Source: Bolinopsis microptera
Lineage: Eukaryota > Ctenophora > Tentaculata > Lobata > Bolinopsidae
DNA: 64,000 nucleotides
Assembly: GCF_026151205.1 (NCBI RefSeq)
Contig: NC_087072.1
Span: 11,446,169-11,510,168 of the forward strand
Reading direction: 5' to 3'
The notes under the pieces are model-generated. The model was not told the origin of the DNA. It was given only the letters and a program-made list of their open reading frames with translations, and made no database searches. The position numbers were made by a program, and so were the translations under genes. Within the stretch, counting starts at the first letter, position 1. Each line of letters opens with the position of its first letter. Below, one piece after another: positions 14,207 to 27,300 of the stretch.

Positions 14207-17200
14207 ATGGAACTGTTGCCACATGTCATTATATTGGGACTGGTTGGATTTATAGTGACAATCAGCTGGAGTCCTACTTCTAGTCTCTTCTCCTGGCATC
14301 CTACACTCATGTCTGTCGCTGTAAGACATTCCTCAGCTTACATTCCTATTGATACTTGTATAGATAATATCTATAGGCTTTTTGTCAGTAGTAACGTTCT
14401 AGAAGTTTAAAGCTTTAAAGCAATGTATCTTACACTAGTCTCAAACACAGAATTTTGTAAAACAATAAAATAATATGATCAATAGTTCCTAGGCCTGCAG
14501 TGCGAGTCGATATTGCTGTTCCATCCCAGATTTAGTCCTGTGACTAACCATGCTCTTAGAGTGAAACTACATCAGATTTTCCAGGTATTGTTATTCATCT
14601 TTCTAACTTTTTAAAACTCCTCCCCTATTGAGATTTAATGCTTTAATGACTAATCATTTATTTTATTTTGGTCGGTATTTTGAAAATTATCCCTCTAATT
14701 TTATTCACTAACCTTCTAAAATGTTCCTGTAAAATGATAATTTCATCACTTAGAACCCTGCAAAAGTCCTCAGTAAATGCAAATTTAGAAAAGTTGCACG
14801 GAGGGAAGGAGGAAATTTGACCCACCTTCCACTAGTAAATAGATAATCAATAAATGGTCTTGTAAGAACATCGGTTAGCTTTTGCTGCTGTGCAACTATT
14901 TTTGTATGGGATCACAACAAGGCCTCTTATCATGTCTGCAACCACTCACAAACGGTTCCTTAACAAAGAGTTGGTTCCCAACGTTTTCGGTTGTGTTTAG
15001 GCGACCTTAAACGTGTTTAGTAAACTCTGTACCTACTCTTGCTTGTTCAAAATCCCTTGTAGACCGACAAATATGGGATTTTACAGCTGTTACCACCATT
15101 CTAGATTTGTGGACTGGTGTCTAGAATAAGCATTTTCTTTGATAGTAAAGTATTTTAAGGCAGTTACCAGTACGTTTGTGACGTAAACTGTCGTCTGGTA
15201 AAACTATGTCAAAGGATAGCAATATCGGTAAGATGTGATGACGGTGGGTGTGGCAGACTGGCAATGACTGGATCCTCAGTTGGTCCAGTTAGTAATGCTC
15301 AGTTAGTTGAATTATTACATATTTGAAAACGTTGGTAGAACTGAGGTGGATCCATGCTACTGTTCTCCACCCTACTACTATACACTATACAGCTTATTTT
15401 TGAGCATGAAGATACTCGTTCCTGCAAATATTACAATTCTAAAATCTCCAATTCAGGCTCCCATATGGTCTTGATATGGCTTCACAGGACGGTTTATCTT
15501 TACCAACTGCCCTGAGATACATAATAACTACGTAAATCAACCAATTACTTAATCAGCTAATTATCTACAATGAGTCCTGCTGACTCAGTACTGTATACTG
15601 TGAATTCCCCTAAAGACCTGCAATTCTATAGTTCTATGGCTGTTCTGTAAATTAGCAGCGCGGTTCACGGTATATATGGTGCTCTCCTTAAATCTAGGAA
15701 CTAACCGGACTACCAGCAGAGTTCATGTTTCCCGGAATTGTAATACTGAGCACTCTAATTTACTACTCTTGTAATCAAACCGGTCCCACTGTCTGATAGC
15801 TGACTATTAACCCCATTCATTGTCGTCATTCTGTACCTAATTAGACTAACGGCAACGCTAAAAGTAGGTATAAATGCGTATTACGAGCATTATAGAGGAG
15901 TATGACGTGCACTAAAGGATTCCAATATATTGCTGACTACAAAACTAAGTAAGGGGTCGTTCGACGTTCACATAAATTTATATAATCATTTTTTGGAACA
16001 TTTTCACCCCCCCCCCCCCCCCCTCCGTAATCAGTTTTACTCATAGCAATTGTGTCAAAATTACACTAGCGTAATCATTCGGAAACCACCCTCCCCCCTT
16101 CAGCTGATTACGTAATATGTGAACGACCCTTAACGAGAAATTACTTTAACTAATCAAACAGAATGCTATCGTCCGAATCAGATTGTTAAAATAGGAAGAT
16201 TGCAGTCCTATTTTTAACACGGAAACTTTCAGATAGTTGGTTTTGTGCTTGGTTCGATTGGAATGGTGATTATCTACATTTTAAAGGAGAACGCTGGGAA
16301 GCCTCACATTTCTAGTTGGCATGCTCTATTCGGACTTAGTGCTATGATACTGACCCTTATCCAACTTGTCGGTGGACTTCCTTTAATTTACTCGCAGGTA
16401 AAGAATATCGAAATAAGGATTTAATTTACATTTGGCTCTTTAAGCTCCTATCATTCTAAATATTATTTCTATAGTAGATCATTATATCTGATGAAGGGCG
16501 TTGACCACATATTATAAAGTTATAATACCTTCATTTCAATACTAACTACCGGTATACTTCTGACATAATGTCAATGACCAAGCACGATAGGAAGGTAATA
16601 GAATACCCCCAAACTAAGTACAGAGTTGTAACCTGTTGTAACCTGTTGTAACCTGTTGTAACCTGTTGTAACCTGGCCAACGAGATTTTAGCGTGTTCCA
16701 CGGTCACATTCATATTATCTTTCAGATAAGAAAGATATTACCGATGAGCAAGTCCTTGGGTGAACTGAAGCGGAAACACGCTCAGATGGGACTGATAACT
16801 GTGATATGTGGTCTCACTACTGTTGGTTAGTACAGATTGAGTACTCCAAACCTCTAGGCGATGTTTTCTTTATATTTGTGACACATTTGTGACACGCCAC
16901 CATTAATGGCTTCTGGCACGCTCGCCCTTATCTATATCTGATCGTTTTAGAGTGGTTCAGTGTATGTGTTTGGTATTATGATTACAGTAGTTGCCAGTGG
17001 CGTAACGTTGCCTGTTGGCGCCCCCCTGCCAAAAAAAGCGCCCCCTCCCCTTTTGGTGCCCCTACCTAAAATTGAACAAATTAGGTGATTTTAAAGAATA
17101 CGCCGGTAAAATCTCTAAAAAAGTGTGTATCTAGAGCAAAACGCGCAGTTTTGCTAGTACTTTAGTTAAGTTTTCGAAATTGTCCCACATTCAAACGACG

Positions 17201-17899
17201 ATTTGGCGCCCCCCTAAGACGGCGCCCCCCTGCACAGCGGGGTCAGCAGGGCCTTTCGTTACGCCACTGGTAGTTGCTATGAAGGTAAACCAATAATATT
17301 AGATGATAGATCGTAAAGTAAACCATCTTAAGAAAATTAGGGGTTTTTACTGAAATGGTGACGCAGCTTGCCCCCATCTTTATCTGAGCTAATTACTTGC
17401 TCAATTCTCGATAGTCAATTTCAATCATAGTTGTTCAATCATAGTTACCATAGGTCGATAATTAGCGAATTACAAGATAGGGGCTGTGCCACGAAAATTG
17501 TGAACACGTCTTCCGGGTAAATATCAAAACGGTCTACTGAAAATTTTTATGGATTACGCGGAGTTATGTTTAATGATTTAATGGCGCTCAAACCACGTGG
17601 CATTTTAGCGCGCAGTCAGGCGCGCAATTGCATGCTCTTATATTTGATTCATCGATTCGCGGTTAAATTTTCCTTCGATTGTGATTCGCTTTACAGATTT
17701 AACTCAACTGAATTCAGTCACTGTTAGTTAAATATCAACTTTCTATTTAACAGGTTTGGCGTTCTACAGCAACTGGTTCATTAAGAAAGAGTTTCACCGA
17801 ATCTACCAGAATGTGGCATTTGGAGCTGTTACAACAATCATCGGAGTCCTTTTCGCTCAAGTTTATCACGGCCGACTGTCAGTCGAAAATCAAAACTGA
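14207..17899 (+). CDS. Cytochrome b561 domain-containing protein (CYB561D1/D2-like)
   Basis: Probable transmembrane ferric/ascorbate-type electron carrier. Five exons: 14207-14320, 14501-14584, 16233-16397, 16726-16825 and 17754-17899, with consistent phases and a TGA at 17897; about 202 residues, close to CYB561D2 (about 220). Hydrophobic segments near residues 5-22, 67-83, 95-118, 136-155 and 173-190 fit a multi-span b561 core. Candidate haem-ligand histidines sit where the family has them: SWHPTLM after the first segment, HALRVKLHQIFQ before the second and SWHALFG near the third. The domain has no attached DOMON or other module, as expected for the D1/D2 subgroup. The exact subfamily is uncertain. 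Two introns carry miniature transposons (15953-16130 and 16995-17269). Confidence 0.78.
15953..16130. mobile_element. Miniature inverted-repeat element, possible PIF/Harbinger type
   Basis: Left end GGGGTCGTTC and, after a short insertion, GTTCACATA; right end is the inverse (TATGTGAACGACCCT). The flanks are TAA on both sides (15950-15952 and 16131-16133), compatible with a 3-bp target duplication. It encloses a run of 17 C (16007-16023). Non-coding, in an intron of the cytochrome b561 gene. Confidence 0.5.
16625..16674. repeat. 10-bp tandem repeat, five copies
   Basis: Five perfect copies of GTTGTAACCT in the intron before exon 4 of the cytochrome b561 gene. Confidence 0.9.
16995..17269. 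mobile_element. 275-bp hAT-type miniature transposon with 8-bp target duplication
   Basis: Terminal inverted repeats CAGTGGCGTAACG / CGTTACGCCACTG, flanked by perfect 8-bp duplications GTAGTTGC at 16987-16994 and 17270-17277. The interior has G/C-rich GGCGCCCCCC tracts near both ends. A second copy of the family is at 45083-45346. Non-coding, so it depended on a transposase elsewhere. Confidence 0.9.
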
Positions 17900-18306
17900 G
17901 TTTATATGATAGGAGTGATGTTAAGTTATACACAATGACAGTATTTTCTTCGGCAATTTTTCACGGAGACAGAGTTTTATAATTTATATTGTTATAGGCT
18001 CGATATTTACCTTTTACATTCATTTATAAAAGAAGTTTGTTATGTCAGATCTTGTTATGGGGATTCTGTCATATGATCATTGTTTTGAATTCGATCTTAT
18101 AATTAATGTTTTCTTAACTATGCATTTATCACTGCTTCCAATGAAAGCTTAAGGCTTCTTTCTTCAAACTGATAGTTGCTATGGAATAACGTTGTGGTTT
18201 CCAAGCGCCTACTATAAAATAGCACGTGCAGTGAGATTCGTCAAATTTCAGTATTTAGTGCAGTGTGTACCGACAGTTTCTTGGTGCTACGCAATCTGAA
18301 ACCGCT
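17900..18306. promoter_or_regulatory. Upstream region of the RGS22-like gene, with TATA-like and X-box-like sequences
   Basis: Holds the 3' UTR of the cytochrome b561 gene and the promoter of the next. A TATAAAAT sequence at 18213-18220 lies about 95 bases before the ATG. A diverged RFX X-box-like motif, GTTGCTATGGAATAAC, is at 18175-18190. RGS22 is associated with ciliated or flagellated cells, which would fit RFX control, but the motif is imperfect. Confidence 0.3.
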
Positions 18307-21300
18307 ATGGCTGACGGAGGTAAATATATAATCCTATTTGTTTGATATTATTTTAATGTTTTGACATTATTATTTTAATGTCTTTGCATCTGTTCCCGGT
18401 TTGCAGATGCACTCTCTGATTCACCCACTGAGCAGATATAGGTGCTATGCAGCTGCAGACAGCTAATCTAACACCCTTCAAACTTTGTTACAGCTGTAAA
18501 CAACAGATCTAAAAAGTCTGCCAGTCCTCACAATATGTTAAGCCCCACTAAAATGCCTAGTCCTGATGATAGAGACAGCTATCTGTTTTCCCCAACCAAA
18601 GCTTTCTCAAACGTCTCCGAACTGTCACTCGGGACTTTATTAAAGTCAGACCCAGGGACTCTCCTGCAGGTCCTAGACGACAATCTCCACGAGATCCTAA
18701 CATTAGACCCTGAGTTGGAGAATCATTTAGATCCTGTACCACTGTTTCCTGGTTCTGTGAGTCTAAAAGATCTCAACGATTTCTATGGGATGATGGAATG
18801 TGAAATTTTCTTTAACTACATGAACCTCTTCCTTAACTTACCCATCTTTGGAAGGTAGGACCTTTATGATTACAATAATTCTAAGCTTGTCAAATTGTTG
18901 TTGCAATGACCCATTCTTTATACACATGGTGATTCAGTGCGTGTCACATGATTAACACAGCGATCTATTATTATAAAGTCCATAGAAACCTGATCAATCC
19001 ATTAAATCGACGAACTGGTATCCATTTATCACATATATATATGTATAGCTGATATGTATATAAAAAGCTCCCTTTTACTTTGGGTATGAACTATGATCGT
19101 TTATATCTTTGACTAAATCGTCAATTTTGTAAGCACAAAATGAAGAGCTCTGGTGAGAGTAAGCTTAAAATAATATAAAATATGAACCTGGCCCAATTTT
19201 TGTCAGGCGGATGACCTATCAAACAGGTCTGCGACAATTCTCCCTCGATCCGCCCCTGAAGAGAAGAAAATTCAGAATTGATCACGGGATGGTGACCTCG
19301 TGGATTGTTGTGAATCGCCTCCCTTATTTTCTGAAGAGCTCCCTGTACTTGGAGTATCGGTTTAGTTACGAGCTATTACACGGTCTGTTTTATCTCTCTG
19401 CTTCTATTCAGCACCTTTTGTCTTTTCAGAAAAGTCTTTTTATGCACAAAAAAATGCGGGAAGTATAGTTTTCACGCCTAACTCATCATTATTGGCTAAG
19501 AAATAGATAAATGTTTATTTATTTCAGATTTGTCATTTGACGGGAGATCTCTTCATCTAGTGCTGGAGTTGAAGGGACCGATTGGGGTCAACCGTTTCAG
19601 AATATTCCTTGCCAGTCGGGACCTTGCCAAACTTGTTTCTTTCTGGATGGATTGTGAGAGATTTCAACTTCTGAGCGATGATAAATCTAGAAAAGAATGT
19701 TTTAACGCCATAGAGATACTTTATCTTAAGGTTAGAATTATTAAGTCAGACAAGTCCGTGCAATTTCATATCTCTACTGAGAATATCCTGAAGCTAACAC
19801 ACGTGTAATTCCATATGGAATATTCGTGCTCTTCAGATAATGGCTAATGCCATCTGTTGTTACCCATTACTGCAGTTCTATAATACTATACCAACTTCTC
19901 CAGTACGGTTCAAGATTCGAATTACCGGAAACGATCAGAGAAGGAATCATGGGTAAGATAGAGAAGGAACCGGTTTCTAGTATTGTAGAGGTGATGGTAC
20001 ATGGAGTGCCCCTGCTGGAACGGATCAAGAAGAAGGAGGTCGATAAAATAAAGAATTTCGAAATAGTGGGATTTCTCCTCAAAACAGCGCAGGAAGAGGT
20101 ACACACTTCAGTGATACGTAGAGTTTCTAAACAATATGCAAATACGTAAACGTATTTACAATTAATGATTTCTGAACGGTTTTTCCAGAAAACCTGCAAT
20201 GATTGTATCTTAAATTCAATGAAATACTACCGAATTTCTGACGCATCTCTTTTTTAAAAGGAGCGATTTCTGGACAGCCATTAATCTTTTAACACCCAAA
20301 CTATTCTAGTAGCAGGGCATAGTTGAGTGTGCACGTTGTGAAGGCCATGTCAGGGGTAAAATACTTGATTGCGTTCAATTTCAGGTAATGACATTTCTAA
20401 GGAACTACTGGATTCCTCGGTACTTTACTCGAAATGGGTCGCCCTACACTGATAGCAGACCATGTTCACAGAGACAATGCAAGGTATGTTTATCAAATCA
20501 ATCAAATTATCATATAAAAACATTGGACATAAATCAATTTCAAAAGATCTATAAAGTAATAATTTTTCACCAGCAAACACTGAACGAATACTGAAAATTA
20601 AATTATGGTTTTCATTGCTGTTGTTTCTTTTTCAGTCACATCTGATCTGGGGGATTGACCACAAGGCTCCGGCTCCAGAACCAGTCAAATTGATTGGCTT
20701 CTCTGGACAAGCTCCTAACGACTTCGAGTCTATTGGGGAGCGGATACAAGCACAGCAATCTCAAATAGCACAAGGTAGGTGTGGTTTAATTTCATAACTT
20801 ATATTATAGTCCCTTCTCTTAGTTCTTGAATCACAATTTTTGGCTCAGGGATATCTGGTTCCGATTCCTTTCACAAGATAGACAAAAATTATCGATAGGA
20901 AAGCCGGTTAAGTAACGTTACTTGGCTATCAACTTTCATCTGTAGACTTTTTATAATACCCCTCCTGAAAACGGTTTTGTTTGGCAATCCCCGCCTTCAA
21001 GTTCCAATCTGCCACCTTCTCCACATACCCATAACCCTGCGAGCCAGGTATCTCCCCTGATAAATCATGAGTTTATGAAAGAGCGAGGTGGGGATGAAAT
21101 ACCACATAGCCCTCATGAGATAGTTAGCAGGTTTAGGGAAGGTCCAGGTGGAAGGTCTTGTGAAGTAAGCCTGAACAATACCCCCCGCACAGTCCTCCAC
21201 ACTACCACTCACACTCTTTACTGGCAACACATCGTCCTTCATCAGCAACTCCATGTCTCCAGTCCAGATAGGACCCAGAGCTCCTATAGTCAGTGACACT

Positions 21301-24300
21301 GGAGACTCTCTTGCTAACAGTTCTTGTTGTAGACTGTAGAAGAAGCCGTTAAGAGCGTGTTTTGAGGAGGAATAGAGGTGGATACCGTAGGTAAAAGGTA
21401 GCTCCCCAGCTATAGAGGATGTGACAAACACGTGACCAGAGCTTGCTTCCAAGTACGGCAGTGCACTTACTGTTATCTGTATCTGACTCAACACATTCAC
21501 TCTGAACACTTTCTCTATGAACTCTTGTTCTTGTTGGTAGGGGAAGGCCAGAAATGCGCCGTAAAACATGGCTGCGTGGTTCAACACCAGGTAGTCTAGT
21601 TTACCGAACCTCTCGATAGTTCTCTCAACTACAACAGCACTATCAGCTGCATTAGATAAATCAAACTGAATAATCTCAACGTTAGCTGCCCCCCTTGCCA
21701 GGGCCCCTTCCTGAACCCTGAGTAACTTGTCTCTGGTCCTGGCTACAAGGACTAAGTTAGCTTGCTGTCCAGCTAGTTGGTAGGCCAGCTCCTCACCGAT
21801 ACCACTACTAGCTCCACATATGAGGACTACAGTACCAGGAGGGAGGGGAGGGAGGGGTGAGAGGAGGGGTGAGAGGAGGGGGGTGAGGTACACAGTCAGC
21901 AGACATACTGCTACTGCACCCACCAGTCTTAACCATCTCATTCTAATTAATCATCACAACCTGAACAACGTTCACAAGATAAATTAGAAACTTGAACAAT
22001 AAATATAGAATGAAAATAAATAATCTCCACGACTCTAACAGAAATGCTACAGAGAGCGCAAAGTACAAATACAATAGCACTATCATCCAGGACAACACAT
22101 AACATCATGTGGGAACTCACGTCAGCTCATATTGCCACTTTTTACCACGTTCTTTACAAGGCTTAAATGTTAAGTAAGTGTAATATTACCCGCAATTTCT
22201 ACGGAGCCATGTAACTTAATGCTTTAAATAGACTAAACCTTTCTTGATAATATATAGTGGCGAGCTGGAGTCAATCATGTTGTTGTTAAGTTAAAAGACA
22301 ACTACATTTGCTACAATACCGGGATATACATCGCCAGCAACGCACCAGAACTAATTACTAGATACTGGGTACAGTATACAATATACATTGTTTACTAACG
22401 TTATGCACTATACATTGCACAATACACAAGCTCTCACTAGCGAAACATCAATGTGGCTAACCGTAACTAGTTGGCTGCAATATTCAAATCAACAGAATAC
22501 TAAAATATAAAAAGAAGCCGCAAATGTGATAAGAGACACCGTTCAAAGGGGCTACATGACATAGTTCCATCACACCGCGAGACAGATTATTAGAATTAGG
22601 GTGTTTAAGACTACAAGGTAAGACTGCCCGCCAAATATTATACGTAGGTACTTGGTACAAGAACTCATTGGCAGTTGTACCTACCTATATTATTATTATC
22701 ATACGGAGAAAACGGCTAGCATTCTTAGGGTCTCACAACACGACAAACATTAAACATGAAACAGCCACTACTATACCGGCACCGCTACTAGTAGTAGTAC
22801 TACTATAATACGCCTTAAATACTGCAAAACGTAATACAACGGTAAACTTGTACACTGGTATACAGGTAAAATGTTAAACTCGACTATGTGAGTCAAATGT
22901 ACAAGTCAAATGTACAAGTCAAATGTACAAGTCAAATGTACAAGTCAAATGTATAAGTAAATTGTATGTAAATATGACTACAGAGATAATATGCAATATC
23001 CACAGGCGCTCTAAATGGATTATGTGAATAATATTGTTACATCTGTTATGTGAATATTATTGCTACATCCGTTCTGCATGCTCTAATTTTATTGGGGGGC
23101 GGGCCGGGCCGTAGCTATTCGTTTGAGAGATAAAACCGAAATGTATCATAAGATAACAAATTTTCGACAAAGAACATTTTTGTTGGCCCAGTACAAGAAG
23201 CACTGCGCTATAAGTGGGTAGCCACAGAAATACTAAGTAATATTCTTACATCTGGGCATGATCTCTCGCATTATTTTCGTCTGCAAATAAGATAGCATGA
23301 AGGTGACGCACGTTTACGTAATTCTCATCTGTAGAAATTCAATAAATCGAAGCCCGTTTGCCAGTTGACTGGTTTGTGCTAAACCAGCCACTTATTGCAG
23401 CTCTGATGACTTGACATACTGCAAAGCTATGTTGAACTTTTAAATCAACCAGAAAACAACTTCTCTCCCGGGAATATTACTAACCACACAGCAGAGTTTC
23501 ACGAGATCACCAGAACACAGAGGAAAATGAATGTGACCAAGGCAAAATACGATTAATTTCCGCTAACAGTAACTAAGAGAGACACCCAACCACATAATTC
23601 CCTTAATTTGATTAAGCACTGTAAGATCTAATATAAGCCTGTGTGCCATTCTGGAGTTTTTCAAATAAATAAAATACAGAATAATCGTTAATCGTTATCG
23701 ATTCCTTCTGTCGTGGTTGATTGACAATATGACACATGTATTGATTGACAATATGGCACATGTATTGATTGACGATATGGCAAATGCATAATCGGTTTGC
23801 TTTAACAAAAACACGTATTGAGGTCCGGAGCCAGTAATGAGCTAGTTTACGGTAGAGATCATCCCTTAAATAGTCAAAATGGAGAACCAGATAATCTGAT
23901 AGTTGAATGTAGTACACTGTCACATTGGGCCTTCCTCGGTCGAAATTAATGTTACAGCTTCCATCACAGTCTTCGTCATACAGATGTAGATACTATTATC
24001 CTAATCAATCACGCCTCATTTGTAGAGTTAAGAAGGTATCAAAATCAGAATCAATCAATTATCTAAATAGTTAAAAGTGGTACTTTTCTTATCCAGTTAC
24101 ATACTAAAATGTAGTCATTAAAAAACCTTTAAAAGCTGTAATCATCCTCTACCTCACAGGAAACTTGCCTAATTCAGACATGTCTTCAATCTGGAATTTG
24201 GACCTGTCAAAGAAAGGCGTCAATGCAAAACGTAAAGAAAAGAAAGCACTCAAGGTAAGAGTTATCTTGCAAAGCAAATAGTAAGATCTTATAAACGCAA

Positions 24301-27300
24301 GCGATCATGAACCAATTAATTCTGTTCAATACCATTTTTCAATTTGCGTGTTCTAACGTGATCATTAAAGCTTTGATACCTGCGTCCTGTACAGTACATG
24401 ATGCTCGCTAACGCTGGACACAGGGGTGTTTGAAAAGTGTGAAAACAGCTTTATTGGGTTTTTTTTAAGCAAATTACTAACAGAGCGAGAAAGAAAGAAC
24501 ATAATATACCCGAGTTATTAGGTGCTGAGAATCTTGTAACAGAAATAATATTTTGACTTACTCCAGTAATTTTATATCGCCTTCAAAACCAGTTAACGTT
24601 ACTCAAAGTGTAAAATGGTGTATCGATGGCGAGAAAGACGAATGTTTAACATGTTTTTTGTAAACATGGTTTACGGACAATTCTTGTGACGAGAATAACG
24701 ATATGTCCCTACTATCCATCAAACGAAAGAAACATTAAATTCTTTAAAATTTAATCCGATAATATCATGACGGTAAACCATCAAACTCCCTTTTCAGAAG
24801 TACACACTATTCGAACAAGCTCGGAAGAAGAGCATGATGCCACGTCCCAGTACCCTCGGGGAGGGGATGGGAAACATGTTTTCTCAGCAGTCTCTTTTAG
24901 CTGGCAGGTTGGTATGTTGTAAACATGTTTTCTCAGCAGTCTCTTTTAGCTGGCAGGTCAGTTTGTTATAAACATGTTTTCTCAGCAGTCTCTTTTAGCT
25001 GGCAGGTCAGTTTGTTATAAACATGTTTTCTCAGCAGTCTCTTTTAGCTGGCAGGTCAGTTTGTTATAAACATGTTTCTCTGCAGTCTCTTTTAGCTGGC
25101 AGGTCAGTTTGTTATAAACATGTTTTCTCTGCAGTCTCTTTTAGCTGGCAGGTCAGTTTGTTATAAACATGTTTTCTCAGCAGTCTCTTTTAGCTGGCAG
25201 GTCAGTTTGTTATAAACATGTTTTCTCAGCAGTCTCTTTTAGCTGGCAGGTCAGTTTGTTATAAACATGTTTTCTCAGCAGTCTCTTTTAGCTGGCAGGT
25301 TGGTATGTTATAAACATGTTTTCTCAGCAGTCTCTTTTAGCTGGCAGGTTGGTATGTTGTAAACATGTTTTCTCAGCAGTCTCTTTTAGCTGGCAGGTCA
25401 GTTTGTTATAAACATGTTTTCTCAGCAGTCTCTTTTAGCTGGCAGGTCAGTTTGTTATAAACATGTTTTCTCAGCAGTCTCTTTTAGCTGGCAGGTCAGT
25501 TTGTTATAAACATGTTTCTCTGCAGTCTCTTTTAGCTGGCAGGTCAGTTTGTTATAAACATGTTTTCTCTGCAGTCTCTTTTAGCTGGCAGGTCAGTTTG
25601 TTATAAACATGTTTTCTCAGCAGTCTCTTTTAGCTGGCAGGTCAGTTTGTTATAAACATGTTTTCTCAGCAGTCTCTTTTAGCTGGCAGGTCAGTTTGTT
25701 ATAAACATGTTTTCTCAGCAGTCTCTTTTAGCTGGCAGGTTGGTATGTTATAAACATGTTTTCTCAGCAGTCTCTTTTAGCTGGCAGGTCAGTTTGTTAT
25801 AAACATGTTTTCTCAGCAGTCTCTTTTAGCTGGCAGGTCAGTTTGTTATAAACATGTTTTCTCAGCAGTCTCTTTTAGCTGGCAGGTCAGTTTGTTATAA
25901 ACATGTTTTCTCAGCAGTTTCTTTTAGCTGGCAGGTCAGTTTGTTATAAACATGTTTCTCAACAGTCTCTTTTAGGTGATCATGCCAATTTGTGACGTTC
26001 ATTTGATAATAGTTAACAAGTCAAGTAATTGAGACACAAGATTTGTAAAATATTCGATAATAAGTGGCGTAGGCCTTATAATGCTTGCTGCAGAAAGTAA
26101 TCAAATATTCGCAATTGTTCATAAAAGAATAAAGTCTAGCTTGCAATTATTATCAATTATGTAGCATATAGCATATAGCATATAGCATATAGCATATAGC
26201 ATATAGCATATAGCATATAGCATATAGCATATAGCATATAGCATATAGCATATAGCATATAGCATATAGCATATAGCATATAGCATATAGCATATAGCAT
26301 ATAGCATCTAGCATGTAGCATGTAGCATGTAGCATGTAGCATAAAGCATAAAGCATAAAGCATAAAGCATAAGCACAAAGCACAGTACGAAATAGAGACA
26401 CCGTACAACCTCTAACCCTTAATAAACTCTGCCGGAATACTATTTGGGAAATAACCTATGTATAAATTGTGCACACTAATTTGATAATTTATAAAGCATT
26501 TACTGTCTCCACAACCAGTTGAATACACTATGGAATGCCAGAATTGTGAAAAGCGTTTTCTGTTACGTTAAAACCTAGCAGTACAACTTTTATAAACAAA
26601 ATTAAACGCGAAAGAAACTTATTTAAAAGCCAGATGGCTACGATGCCCGAGTTGACTCCAATCAACATAATAATTACCTCCAGGCTGGATGTGATCCCGT
26701 TCGCCCATTCCAGAGGACTAAAATATTCCGTCCAGTTTGGCAGATCTACTGTACTGAAATTTGTCTCGGAAATCTTTGTGAGAAAAATTCGTTTACCGAC
26801 AGATTGTGATTGAGCCTGATGACCAAACTGACTGAATCCCTTAACTCTGAGAACTCCCTCCTGGTCGAGATAAACCACCAGGTCTGGCAGATTATATCTT
26901 GTTAGCTCCACTCGCCCCTCCAGTAACTTGTACCCTCCATCGGATTCTAGTACTTGTGTCATATTAAGGGCATCTGATGGAAGCAGGGTTGTGTGCACAG
27001 CGTCCATATAGAAAGACATATTCTGATTACCACAATTGTGAACACTGCCCTGCAGTTTAGAAGTAAGGAGAGCAGTGTTGAAGTTGTTGTTTCTGTACCA
27101 ACCTACCTCATTAACGTTCCATTCCTCTAATGAATTTATATTAGCGCTTAAGAGCGTGGAATTATACTTGAAATACCAAGTCGGTTTTACAAGTGCTCGA
27201 GATAAAGTCCGTTCATCAGAAATAACTTTAAACGTTTCATTTTGGAAGAATTCATTTTGAAAAGTCGCCTGGAAATACGGTTTTCCCAGTTTCACTGCTG

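Noticed and set aside
26119..26408. Three overlapping reverse frames of MLYAICY-type repeats
   Set aside because: They are translations of the 7-bp AGCATAT microsatellite, open in all frames because the unit lacks stops in that direction.
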